Assembly: GCA_014904845.1 (NCBI GenBank)
Contig: MU119494.1
Location: 6,818-64,330 of the forward strand
Reading direction: 5' to 3'
DNA from: Acephala macrosclerotiorum
Taxonomy: Eukaryota; Ascomycota; Leotiomycetes; Helotiales; Mollisiaceae
Length of the DNA stretch: 57,513 nt
The position numbers were made by a program, and so were the translations under genes. Under the pieces are notes generated by a model. The model was given only the letters and a program-made list of their open reading frames with translations, ran no database searches and was not told the origin of the DNA. Positions 15,225 to 28,728 of this stretch are shown here, piece by piece (position 1 is the stretch's first letter; every line of letters begins with the position of its first letter).

Positions 15225-17032
15225 ATTGTCTCTCTATATAATGAGCTCGTTTCGAGTCTCGAAAAAAAAAACTAAAAAAAGAAAAAAAAATCGCTTTAAA
15301 CAAAGAACTTAAAACTCGAAATCTTTCAAATTATTATTATTCTCTTTCAAAAATTTAGCAATTTTTTCAATATTTTTATTAATATTAAATTCTTTTACAA
15401 TTTACTTTTTTTTCTTTTTAAAATTTAATAGAAAAAAAAAAAATAAACGAATTTCAAATTTAAATTTATTGTTAAAAATAATTAAATACTTTTGATTATT
15501 CTTTATAAATATTATCAATTCTTTAATTTTACATTTAAAAAAAAAATTTATTATTAAAAAATATTTCTATTTTTTTTATCTCAAAATATTAAAAAATTAA
15601 TTTGATTTAAATTACAATTTGTTTTTACTAATAAGTATATAAATATTTATTATCAAACGAGTTTTAATAATTTAATCATTAAAAAATTTTATATTAAATA
15701 ATAAAATAATCTAAAAATTTCGCGCAACGAATTATATCGAAAATTGCATCGATTTTTTCAAATTAAATACTATTAAAAAAAAATTCATCGTCAAAAAATT
15801 CTCAAAATCGATTTTCGAAAAAAGTTCAAAACTTATTATAAACTTCTTTGAATTTCTCGTAAATAGTATTGTTAATAATTCTTTTACCAATATTAACAAA
15901 TATTAAACTCACGAAAAATAAAATGAAAAAATTAAAGTTTTTAAAATTTTTAACGTATTTTCGATCGATAAAAATTTTTATTTTATAAACATATAATTTC
16001 AATTTTTGAGATTCTTTTTCTACAATATTTAATTAAATTTATTCCAAGAAATCTCTAATTAAAATTCGATTTTCAATACTAAAAAAGAAATTTATTTAAA
16101 TAGTTTTTTTAAAGAATCGAAACAATCAATTTATCGTCTTTTTATAATTACTAAATCGCGAATAAATTATTTGAGATTTATTAAAAAAAAAAAATTCAAT
16201 ATATAATAAATTTGAATTTTAAAATATATTTATTTTTTTTTCGTAAAAAAATTAATTAATTTTATTGTTTTAATAGAATTTAATAAATTGAAAAAAAGTA
16301 ACGAAATAAAAAAAATAATCTTTAAAAAATCGATAAAATAATAATTACAATTTAAAATTTACTTATAAAAATTAAACAATAAAAAGAAAATATGTATTGT
16401 ATAGAAAAAAAAATTCATTAGAAAAAATTCATTAATAATAGAATTTTAATATATTAATTTCTTTGAAAAAAAGCAATAAAAAAATTTTTTTTTTCGTTTA
16501 TTTGAAAAAATTTTATAAAGTAAAAATTATTGTAATTTTTAGATCAACAAACGATTTAATCGAAAAAACAAAAATAAAAATAATAAAAATTTCTAAAAAT
16601 TGAAATCGATTTTTTGTTAGCGTTTTCTATTTATATTAAAAAATAATAAAAATATTTATAAATTAAAAACGAGTATTAAAATAAATTCAAATAAATTAAA
16701 AACTTTTTTTTTTAATATACAATTTATAAATTTTAAATAATTGTATTTTTATAATTTCAATCTATTTTTCGTCGTTTTCAAAGTACAAATCGAAATTCTC
16801 GTAAAGCGTTATATAATAAATTCGATAAAATTGTTTAGTAAACGAGTATTTGTAAATATTATAAATAGTATTTAGAATTTTAACGCGATTAATAAAATTC
16901 AAAGTATTAAAAAAAGTAATATTTAATTTTTAAATACTATTTATATTGTATACGTAATCAATTATTGAATATATATTATTTAATTGAAATTCGCGAATTA
17001 ATCGAAATAAAGTAATATTAAATTGTAATAAA

Positions 17033-17106
17033 ATAATAATAATTTTATGTTTTTTTAATATAAATATAATAATAATTTTATGTTTTTTTAATATAAATAT
17101 AAATAT
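17033..17106. repeat. 33-bp tandem duplication inside element B
   Basis: A 33-base unit containing AATTTTATGTTTTTTTAATA is present twice in a row. The corresponding stretch of element A (around 3640-3690, inverted) has a single copy, so the duplication arose after A and B diverged. A similar local duplication lies at about 18432-18478. Confidence 0.8.
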
Positions 17107-18856
17107 ATTATAGTATTTTTTATTATTAATAGTAAATTTTTTAAATTTGATTAATATAAAAATTGAAACGAAAAAAAAATAAATCGAAAAATTCGAAAAA
17201 TTTAAAAGATTTAAAAAAATAAAAAATTTTGTACGAAAAAACTAATAATAATAATATTGTTATTATCGTTATCATTAATTAATAGAATTAATTAAAGAAA
17301 TAAAATATTAGTATTAATAGTTTTTTGAGATTTAGTATTTCGAATATTTATATTATTAATAATAACGATCGATTATTTTTTAGATTTATTCGCAAAAATC
17401 GAAAAAAGTTTTTTAATATATTTTTCAATTATTAAAAATTCGTAGAAATAAAAAATAAACGTAATTTTTTCAAGTTTATTTTATTTAAATTTGTAATTAT
17501 TAAATTATCGTTCGCATTTTTCAAATATATTAATATTTTTTTACAATCGATAAATCGAAAAAGTATTCTTATAAATAATATACTACAAATTTTGTTTCTC
17601 TTGATAATAATTATATTAATAATTTTAATAATTTCGCGAGACATAAAACGCTTTATACAAAATATTTACTCGAGTTTTTAATATATATATTTACTATAAA
17701 ATCTATCAATTGAACTTTTAATAAATTATTGAAATATTTAAATTCAAAAAAAAAAAATTTAATTATAATATTTAAATATATTATTAAAAATTTTAATCTA
17801 ATTAAATCGAATTTACTAAAGCGCAATACGCGATTTTTTAATTTCATTTACTTCAAAAAAAAAAATCTTTACTCAAAACTATATATTATTTCAAGATTTT
17901 CTCAAAAAATTTCAAAATAATATTATTTTCAATTTTTTTTTTTTATTCAATTAAAACTTTCTTTATTACGTTTTTAGTTTTTATAAGTTTATTATTAATA
18001 TTACTAATCGCAATTATTTTTTCTTCAAATAATAATCTATTAATAATTTTTTATAAATCATTGAAATTGTATTATACGATTTATATAAATATATTATAAT
18101 TATTTTCATTTTATTTTCTATACGCGAAATTCGTACTTTTGAGATTTAATAAAACATTTTTTTGAAACATAATAATAATATCGTAAAAATTTCGAAAATA
18201 AAAACTAAAATTATAAAATTTGCACATAAAAAAATAATATAATAAATTAATTAAATTTTAAAAATAAAAAATACATAAATTTAAAAAAAAAAATTTATTA
18301 ATAAAATCGAAAAAAATTATAAATTTTTATATTTATAAAAAAATTATATAAAAAAAATAAACAAATATTTTTGCGTTTTAAATAATCAAAAATTGTAAAA
18401 TTTATTTATTTTTACGAAAAGTTTTTTTAAAATATATTAATATATATAATTAAAATATATTAATATATATAATTAAAATATTGTAATATTAATTTCAAAT
18501 AAAAAATTTTAAAAATTTTAAATAAATAATTTTATATTAATTTTTTATAAAACGTATTAAATAATTTTTAAAAAAAAAAAAATGAAAAAAATAAATATTT
18601 ATAAATTGTTTTTATAGAAAAAATATATATAAATTTTTAAAAAAAATCGTTATAAAATATTTAAATAAATAAAGTATATTCAATTAATAAAATTATTTGT
18701 ATATAAAGTAATATAAATTAAAATTTTAAAAAAATAAAATAAAATTAAATAATATTAAAAAAAAATTATAATTTTTAAATTAATATAAAATTAAAAAATT
18801 GTAATTAAAAGATTTTGAAAAAAAGAAAAAAAAGAATTAAAAAAAGTTTTTTTATA

Positions 18857-19231
18857 NNNNNNNNNNNNNNNNNNNNNNNNNNNNNNNNNNNNNNNNNNNN
18901 NNNNNNNNNNNNNNNNNNNNNNNNNNNNNNNNNNNNNNNNNNNNNNNNNNNNNNNNNNNNNNNNNNNNNNNNNNNNNNNNNNNNNNNNNNNNNNNNNNNN
19001 NNNNNNNNNNNNNNNNNNNNNNNNNNNNNNNNNNNNNNNNNNNNNNNNNNNNNNNNNNNNNNNNNNNNNNNNNNNNNNNNNNNNNNNNNNNNNNNNNNNN
19101 NNNNNNNNNNNNNNNNNNNNNNNNNNNNNNNNNNNNNNNNNNNNNNNNNNNNNNNNNNNNNNNNNNNNNNNNNNNNNNNNNNNNNNNNNNNNNNNNNNNN
19201 NNNNNNNNNNNNNNNNNNNNNNNNNNNNNNN
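18857..19231. other. Assembly gap (375 N)
   Basis: A run of 375 undetermined bases inside element B. The flanking bases align with element A near positions 1985 and 1608, so the missing part corresponds to about 376 bases there. The run length therefore looks like a real size estimate. The equivalent stretch of A is rich in poly-T and poly-A tracts, a likely reason for the failed assembly. Confidence 0.98.
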
Positions 19232-22200
19232 TATTTGTTTTTCTCGATTTTATTGAATTCAAAAATACGAATTACAATTTCAATTCTTTTTTCAATTTTT
19301 TGAGTACTTTTTTTATCACGAAATTCTTTAGTCGCTTTTTTTTTTGTATTTGCATTTTTATTATTATTAAAATCAACGAATTTAACAATATTCTCGTTTT
19401 CGCTATTATTTAAAGAATTTTAATATTTATTTCTTTTAATGAACTTCTTTAAACGATTTTCAATATATAACTTTCAAATTATCGTTTTATTTACTTTTTC
19501 GAACAAATAATTCTTTTTCAATTGATTTATTTAACGAACTCGATATAAATTTAATTACTTATATAATAATTTGATATTTTTAGACATATTCTAATCAATA
19601 AACTTAATATCATATACTAAAACGAATTTTTTTTCTCGAATTGATTTTTTTCGTATTTAATAATAAACATCGAAATATACTTAGTTTTATTTGCGATTAT
19701 ACTCTTTTTTTAATCTCGATTTTTTTATGTTTTCGTTTCGCATTTCAATTTGTTTAATTCTCAATTCAAAAAACTTCGCTCGATTATATATTTCATTTCA
19801 ATCGAAAATTCTTCAAATAGAAAATCGAGTTTCAACAAATAAAACAATTTTTCTACTATAAACTATATAAAATAATATGCATTTAATTAGTCTATAAATA
19901 GTCGTTCGATTTGCAAAAAAAACAATTAATAAATATTCCAATCAATTTTTCTTGTCTCTTTTTATCAAAACAATCAATACAATAATAATAAATTGATATT
20001 CTCGTTTAATTATTTCGTTTACTTTCGAATTATATACGAAAATAATAATTCGTTTGATTTCGAATTTATTCAATTTTTTAATAACAATTTCCTTGAATTC
20101 GAGCTTTTTATCCAATTTTATATAATCGAAAACATTGTATTTACAAATAATATTATTATAAATAAACTTAATAATCTTTTTAAAAATCGAATTTTTTATT
20201 AGTTTAATTTCAATTCAATCGAAAAAATTATTTCGTACTACAATTAAACTATCGAATATTTCATATTACGAAAACTTAATTACATTTATTTTAATGTAAT
20301 AAAATAACGAAATTACTCTTTGAAAATACAAAGTTTTTTCGTGTCTTTTTTTGTCTTTGTACTAATAATCGCTATAATTTACTACAAAATCTCGAACGTT
20401 TTCATAGTATTTTTTTTAGTAATATCGATTAATTACTCAATAGTAAATATTTTCTTTTTTAATATATTCGAACTTATTATATAATTCAATTATAATTATT
20501 ATATATTGTTTTAAATCGTTTAAAATAAATCGAAATAAATAAAATTTAATAGTATTTCTTTATAGTATTTTATTTCGAATACTATAATCGACGAATTCTC
20601 GAATTAATTTGCAAAATTCTATTTTCGAAAACTATTTTAATCGTTTTAAAATTATCAAATACTAAATAATATCTTGAGAATAATTCGAATAATTGTTATT
20701 AAAAAAAAGAATAATATTATTATCGTTATTATTGTTCAGTAATTTATTAATCTCAAAAAAAGCAATTAATGCGACGCATACGAAAAATACGACCAATATC
20801 AAAAATTGAAAATCAAAAACATCGAATTTAAAAGAATTCTTTCAAATTTGATCTAATAATTCAAACAAATATTCTCGTTTCACGTGTTTACTTTCAATTA
20901 CAAATAGTCTACTTTTAATCTTTCGATTAATTTTACATTCTTTGATCGAAATTAAAACTATTTTAATACAATTAAACTCGATTACAATAAACTTATTAAT
21001 ATTTGTTTTTTTCTTTAAATTATCGTTTTTTATTCGCGATTTTTTAAATAATTCGTTTGTAATAATATAAATACTTTTTTTAATATATTTGATTTCGAAA
21101 TCGAACAATCGTATTCAAACGAATTAACGAGTAATTAAAGCGCCAAAAAAATCTATTATTACTCGATTCAATTAAACGACGAGCGTATTAACGTTCGTTT
21201 TAAAAATAAAATAAACACTATATAATTAAGATCGTAACTTGCGAAAACACTTCAAAACTTTTTAATATTCTTTTTTTATCGCATTATAATTTCGTTCAAT
21301 AATATTTCAAAGTTTTAATTCGTATCGAATTACTCGTTTTCGTTTTTTGTCGTTATATTAATCGAGTATCTCTTTATACTTTTACTAACTAATATTAATA
21401 CTTAAAATAATCATTTTCTATTTATTAACAAAATCGTAATAAATTTTGCAAAATACTAAAATCGTCGTAAATTTATCTTATAAAAACATTATAGCGATTT
21501 TCTACTTTTTTTTTTATTCGAAAAATTCGTTCTTTCTAATCAATCGATATAACGATTCAATAATAATATCAAAATATTAAATTCATATCTTATAATAAAT
21601 ACAAATTCCAATAAAAACTTTGATTTCAAAAATATTATTACATTTAATCTATTTTAAAATTTTAATAATTTTTACACTTTCAAAAAAACACTTTTTAAAA
21701 TTACAAACGAAACTAATAATAACTATTTCATTTTAATAAAATTATAATTTGAATTTTATATAAATTTGAATTCTCTCGATTCGATTCAATATTTTATTCA
21801 AATTTTGAATATATTCAAAAACAAATCGACAAATTTTTAAAAATATCAATTCGTTATTATAATTCGTATAAAGTTTTTTGATTTTTACGTTATTTAAAAA
21901 TAATATCGCGACTTTAAAAAACACGTCTTTTAAAATTATTATAATAATTCGAATAAATTGAATTATAAAATTAATTACTTTTTGAAATAATATTATTATT
22001 TGCAAAAATTTTAATAAAATTATAAAAATAATTATATTTTTATTTTAAACGTTTAATATAAATTAATCGTATTTAAAAAAAAATCTATTAAAAAAATATA
22101 AAAATATTCGATAAATTTTTTAAAAAATTTATTTACAAAAAAAAATATATTAATATTTCTCAAAATAATCGAATTTATTTTTATAATCGTATTAATTAAT

Positions 22201-25200
22201 CGATAAATTCTAGCGATTTTTTTCGCGATTAAAAACTATAAATTTCGATAAAAATTATTACTTTTTTCAAGTATTTCGCAATTAAATCGTTTTTAAAGTA
22301 TTTTTATTATAATCGAAAATAAAACTTTAAAACAATAAAAACTTTTTTTTTATTACGTTATATATTGAATTATTTTAATACGAACAAATAAATTGATATT
22401 TTTATAAATTTTAAAAACTTTTTTTTAATCAAATATTATTATCTTTTTACAATTAAATATCATTTTATCGAATATTTTTTTTTCAGATTTTTATAGTCAA
22501 TTTTCGACAAATAGAAATATTAATCGTTTAAAAATAAATCGTAATTTTTTTAATATTAAAATAATTCGCAATAATAAGTATTTTATATATTTTTTAGTGT
22601 ACTTTTAAAGTATTTTTCGCGCTTTAAATCGTTCGAATCAATTTTTTCGTTTTTTAAAAATTTTTTTAATTTTATTGATTAAATCGATAAATTGTATTTT
22701 TTTAAACTTGAATTTATATATCGTATTAATATTTATATTGAATAGTCTCAAATTGAAATTATTTAACGATAAAATTATTTTTTTTATTCGAGTTTTTTTT
22801 TCGTTTTTATACTCGAAAATTTTTCGATTTCGTTTTTTTTCAATAAAATAAAATTATTAATACTTTATATCGTTTTTTAAATATTTTTTTTTGATATTTA
22901 CATTTGAAAATAGTAATATTATTATAAAAAAATACTTTTTCGTTTTTTTATTAAAAATTTTTTTATTTAAAATTTTATTTGTTTTTTTTTTATTAAAAAA
23001 AAAAAAACGTTTTATAGAAAATCGAAAAAAATAATCTCGTTTTTTATATTGTTTTATTTGTATTTTTCTTTGAATTAATAATATTTATTTTAATCGTATT
23101 TGTTTTATATAAAGTAATATTAAAAGTATTTAATAAAAAATTAAAAATAGAAAGAAATTCGTTAAAATATAAAAACTATTCGCGAGTTTTAATACTATAT
23201 TGTTTTTTAATAATATTAGTATTTAATTTCTTGCGTTGTATTTTTCTTTCGATGTTTTTTCGACTCGAGAATACATACGAATATAGCGATTTCTAGTGAT
23301 TTAATGCAAATAAATTTTCAAAAAAAGAATAATTATAATCGTACAAATAAAACTAAAATCTTTAAAGTCTTGAAATACGCTATTTTACGAACTATTATCT
23401 TTATATTCAATTTGTATTTTTATTATAACAACGAATAATTGTTTCAAAAAAATCTTTTTTATATTATCTATAAAAAAAAAAAGAATTTTACATTCGACTC
23501 TGTACTTAATCTCTATTTTTATAATTACTATTCCAACGAATTCGAAATTTTGTCTAATAGTAATAAACAATTGAAAGTTTTCAACGTTTACAATAATACT
23601 ATTAAAATCTCGAATTATATACGTAAAAACAATACAATATTTCGCTTTAATATTTAGTATTTCGCATTTTTCGTTCGAATCAATTGATTCAAACAAATTA
23701 AAATATAATTTAAAAACAATAACAATGTATTTTCTTTTAATTAATAACGAGAAATCGATTTTCACGAGATTAATTTCAAGTATTACAAAATTTCCAATGA
23801 TAAAAGCAAATTAACTCGTTTTTTTAAACATTTTATAAAGACTTTAAAAAAACTATTTCATAGAATCAACGATTTCTAATATTTTTCTTATTACAATAAT
23901 CTTAGTATTCATTAAAATCAAATAATAAACATTGTTTTTTCACTATTAATTAATAATTACTATAATAAAATTCAATATTTTCAAAGTATTAATAATTATT
24001 TTCATTCTTTTTTAGATTCTTAAAAGCGATATTATACTCTTAAAAAGTCTTCGCAATAAGATTTTATCAATAGAATTATTATTTCTAGTATCGAATTATT
24101 ACTTTAAAGTTTTATTTTTCGATTGATTTACGTTTATTTTTTTTCGTTTTTTATTTTGAGCGCTTTATAAAATTTGTCGTTACAATTCGATCTTTGAATA
24201 CTTTTTTTCTATTTTTGCTTTTTACTGAAAATTTTCTCGTGTACTTTGAATTTTGTTTTTCGATTTGTTTATCGTTACTATATTTACTATTACTATATTT
24301 ATCGACAATTTTTCGTAGAACTTATCAATAGTCGCTCTATTAAAACTTTGAACGTTAATATTATTACTATTGAAAATATGTGACAATAAATTCAATTCTT
24401 TTAAAATTTCTTTATTAGCGTTAATTTTACTTTTTTTTTAAACAATAAATTGAATAAATTTCTAAATTCTTTGTGTATTTTCAAAACGTTTATCGAAATC
24501 GTAATCAAAAAGTTTTCTAGTTATTTATTTTATAATCTGATTATATTAGCGTCGATTGTTTTTAAGTATAAACAATCGCGAAAATCGATTACGATTCCAA
24601 GAATTATAATACTATTGATCGTTCTTTCGATAGTAATATTTACAATTGATTAATTCATCTATAAATAAACAGCGGTCTACGAAAAAGTAATCAATAAAAA
24701 GATCGATTTTTTCGTTTTTTATTCACTTGAAATACTCGAAACAATATTGCTCGCTTTATTAATCGTTGTATATAGTATTGATTTTTATTGTATTTTTTTA
24801 AACGATCGATAATATATTTTGCGAAAACTCAATCGACGTTAAACTATATAAAACTCTATATTCGTTTTTTTTTATATTACTATATTTCTCTCGTCCACGA
24901 TTAAAACTCTTTTCTCGTTTATATTCTCGTGAAAAAACAAATTAATTCTAATTTTAATTTATAGAAATTATAATATTATTCAATTTTTGAGATATTTTTA
25001 CAGTATTAGCGTTTAAAGCGATTTTCAAATCATTAAATAATACGAAAAAAAAAGAAAATTTTTCTAATTTTCTAACGAAATCGTTTATTTGAATTAAAAA
25101 TTTTAATACGAATTTTTATCGAATTTTCTAAATTTAAATAATACGTAAAATCGAAAATTGAAATTCGATATAGATTTTTTTAGCGATTATATATATTTTT

Positions 25201-26818
25201 CGTTGAATCTCTTTTATAAATAGTTCAAATAAAACAAAAAATAGCAAATTATTAATTACATTTAAAATTATTTTTTATATTACAATATTCAAATGTTTTT
25301 ATCGAATTTTCGAGTATTTTAAATCGTTGATTTCGTTATATCGCCGTTTTTTCTTTTTATATTTATATGCGATAATCGTTTTCTCGTATATTTTATTGTA
25401 ATTATAAATAAATATTTTTATCGACTCGTAATCGATTTCTTTGAAAATCCGTTTTTTAATATATATTAAAAATCTTTTTATAAATTCGCGTTTTTAATAT
25501 TATTTGTTTAATTTATTTCGTTTGATCAATTCTTTAAATACTCGATCGAATAAATCTACGTACGTTTTTATCGTCAAAAAACTTCTCGTAAATTAATCGA
25601 TAATTTTATACAAAAATTCTATATTTACTCGATAATACTTTTAATTGTATTCGCGAAATTCTTTCTTTAAAACGTCGTAAAACTCTTTTTTCAAATAGTT
25701 TTTAATATTATATTTTAATATAAATTGAATTTGTTTCTTGTAAATCGAATTAATATATCGTAAAAATCGTATTTTTTTGATTTTTGAAATAATTTTATAA
25801 TTTTCGTATATATTGTCGTATTATTCTAAAAAAATCGTAATATTGTTTTCTTTGAATTAAAATGCTTTAAAAGTTCCAAAGAGAAACATTTGTAATCTTA
25901 GTACAAATACGTATTTTTCAAAGTTTTACATTTTTGAAAAACTGTTTTTATTATTTATAGAAGATTTTCTAGAAAAAATCGATAACGTAATTAAAATAAA
26001 AGTATTTTCTATTAAAAAAAAATAAACTTTAACGCGAATAATTTACTGATTTTAGTCTTTAAACTAAGAATTAATTTAATGATTTAAAAATGCAAATTTT
26101 TAAATTACTATTTTTAAATGAAATTCGTTTTAAAAATTAGTTTCTATTTATATCGTTTTTTCATAGAATTTTTTTTATTTCAGTTTTTATTTGAAATTTC
26201 GCTCGTTTATTCGTTTTAATAAAATATATTCTTTAAATAAATACTTTTTTAATCGATTTTTTTCGATTAAAATTTTTTATTTCAATTTTTTTCGTATTGT
26301 TTTCTAAAATTCGAAACTCATTTTAATTCTATTATTTCAATTTGAAAACGATTACAAGCGATTCGCGAATTACAATTTTTAAAAGAATTAAAACTAAAAC
26401 ATAAAAAAATAAAACAATTTTACTTTTCAATACTATAATCTCTTTTCTTTTTCGCACTAAAACTTTCTTCTTTATATTTCAATTTCCGCTAAAAATAAAG
26501 CCAATTGTCGTAAGTAATTACTACGAGTTCTTTTTTTTCTTTTTTATATTCGTTTTAATACTAGTTATCTCGAGCAATTCAATACGTAATTCTTATAAAT
26601 TAATACTTCTTTACAATTTCGCAATCTCGTAATCAAATTATTTAATCTCGAACAATACAATTAAAACAAAAAATTCTCATTAATTGATTTTCAATTTTCG
26701 ATTTCTAATAATTTGAATTTTTTTTTAACAACAATAAAAAACAAAATACACAAATCGCATATAAACAATTTTCAGCGAAATCCATTAAAATAACTCATTT
26801 TTCGACGTCGCTTACTAA

Positions 26819-27077
26819 TATAGAAAAACAATAAAATACAAAGCAAAAAAGTTCAATCGTAGATTAATTCGTTTTAATCAATAAATTAAACTCATTTGAA
26901 GTAATTCGTAATTCGTAAATCAATCAATCAATCAATCAAAGTAGAAATAAAAAAAGTTATTGATTAATCTATAGTAAGTGAAAACTCTTTATGTATTAGA
27001 AAACACGTGACCAATACTGCTCTCGAAACTAGCTATTTACAAGGATTTTTGAAAAGAGAGTATATAGTTTTATTACA
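26819..27077 (-). repeat. LTR of element B, right copy (259 bp)
   Basis: Starts TATAG (G-to-A version of TGTAG) and ends TTACA. It is intermediate in mutation load between the copies at 5450 and 14965. It contains CACGTG near 27004. Similarity to the other copies stops right after TTACAAT at 27079, which sets the outer boundary of the element. Confidence 0.85.
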
Positions 27078-28633
27078 ATATTCAAATAAAATATTATAAT
27101 ATTAAATATAAAAAAATAAAATTTAAAATTAAAAATCGTATTATATTAAATATATTAAATTATTTTATATTGAAAAACGAATTAATTTATAAATATATAA
27201 AATTAAATTATTAAATATTTAAAAATATTATAACGTTTTTTATATAAATTTATTTTTTACGTTTTGAAAACAATTTTAAAACGAATTAAAAAACGAAACA
27301 ACAATCGAATTAAATTTAAAACTAATTATAAACGATTTAAAAAACGAGAAAAAAAAATAAAAAATAAAAAAAATTATTAATTTTAAAAAAAAAATATCGT
27401 TAATATAAATTGTATTATTTAATAAAATAAAAAAATTAAAATACGAATTATAATAATTAATATAAATTTTTTTTTTTTAATTATATTATTAAAATAATAA
27501 TTAATTTCTACGAAAAAAAATTTTATTTTTATTAAAAAAAAAAAAAATTATTATAACGATATTTTTATACGTAAATTAATAATAAAAAATAATTATTTAT
27601 ATAATATAATAATATACGTCGATTAAAACGTAATTAAAAAAAAAGTTTTTTTAATAAATATATATATTTCAATCGTAAAATTAATTAAATTAAAATAAAA
27701 CTAAAATAAAATTATACGTTTAATAAACTATTTATATTAATACGTAAATTCGATTTATTATTAAATATAAACTTTTTAAAATTTTAATAAAATTTAAAAA
27801 TATTAATTAAATATAATTTAAATCGCATATGAAAAATAATATAAACTTTTAAAAAAAAATAACGTATTTATAAATATCGCGTTTATAATTACGAATAAAT
27901 ATTCGAAAAAATTCTCGGATTTAATTTAATTAATAAACGCGTTTAATAATTTAAATTTAAACGTAATATTTAATAATAATACAATTAACGTAAATTTATA
28001 AATATTTAAAAATAATAATAATAAAATAAAACTCGATATCGAAATCGACGAAAATATTTATAAACGAATTTTAATTTATTTAAATATAAAAAAAATCGAT
28101 TAAATATTAAATCGTTATAAAATTAAATTAAAATAATTATATAATTGTAAAATTAATACTAAAAACGAATTAATAAAAAATATTACGATTTTAAAACTTT
28201 TTTTAAAGTAATATTAAATTAAATCGAAAATTAAATAAAACGTATTTTTTAATAATTTTCAAATAAAATAATAAAATATAATAAAAATAATATTTTTTTT
28301 TAAACGTCGTATATTTTACTATCGACGTAATTAAAAAAAAAACTCGTTTTCTCGAAAATAAAAAAATTATTAATATTACTATTTTTTAAAAACGTTAAAA
28401 ATACGTTATTATTTTTTAAAAATATTAAAAATATATTAAAAAAATTATTTTTAATATTCGAATAAAAAAAATTATTTCGATTTTTTTTTAAATAAAAAAT
28501 AATATATTAATTAAAATTCGTTTAAAAAAAGTTTAATTTTAAAAAATTATTCAATTTTATAAATAAATTTAAACTCGTTATAAAAAAATATAAAAAAATA
28601 AAAATAAAAAAATATTTTAATTATATTTACGAA

Positions 28634-28676
<43 letters not shown>

Positions 28677-28691
28677 AAAAAAAAATTAAAA

Positions 28692-28728
<37 letters not shown>

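Larger units (their letters stand above)
14965..27077 (-). mobile_element. LTR element B, ~12.1 kb, RIP-degraded
   Basis: Two direct terminal repeats (14965-15224 and 26819-27077) in the same orientation bracket an AT-rich interior. The left half of that interior is the inverted counterpart of element A. In the minus orientation the sequence after the LTR at 26819 begins TTAGTAAGCGACGTCG, a possible primer-binding region, so I lean to the minus strand as coding. Short minus-strand frames (for example 17432-17644, 20842-21108 and 23385-23765) are probably protein relics, but I cannot assign gag, reverse transcriptase or integrase. The 5-base flanks (ATTAT and ATATT) do not match, so no target-site duplication is evident. 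Length is large for Ty3/gypsy; it may be a non-autonomous derivative. Confidence 0.75.

Noticed and set aside
18815..19303. Frames spanning the run of N
   Set aside because: Artefact of undetermined bases being read as codons.
17432..24653. Several short frames of I/K/N/F-rich protein in element B
   Set aside because: Composition follows the AT bias; they may be decayed transposon coding sequence but no domain is identifiable, so they are not listed as genes.
14960..27082. Target-site duplication for element B
   Set aside because: The flanking pentamers ATTAT and ATATT differ by A/T exchanges that RIP cannot cause, so no duplication is claimed.
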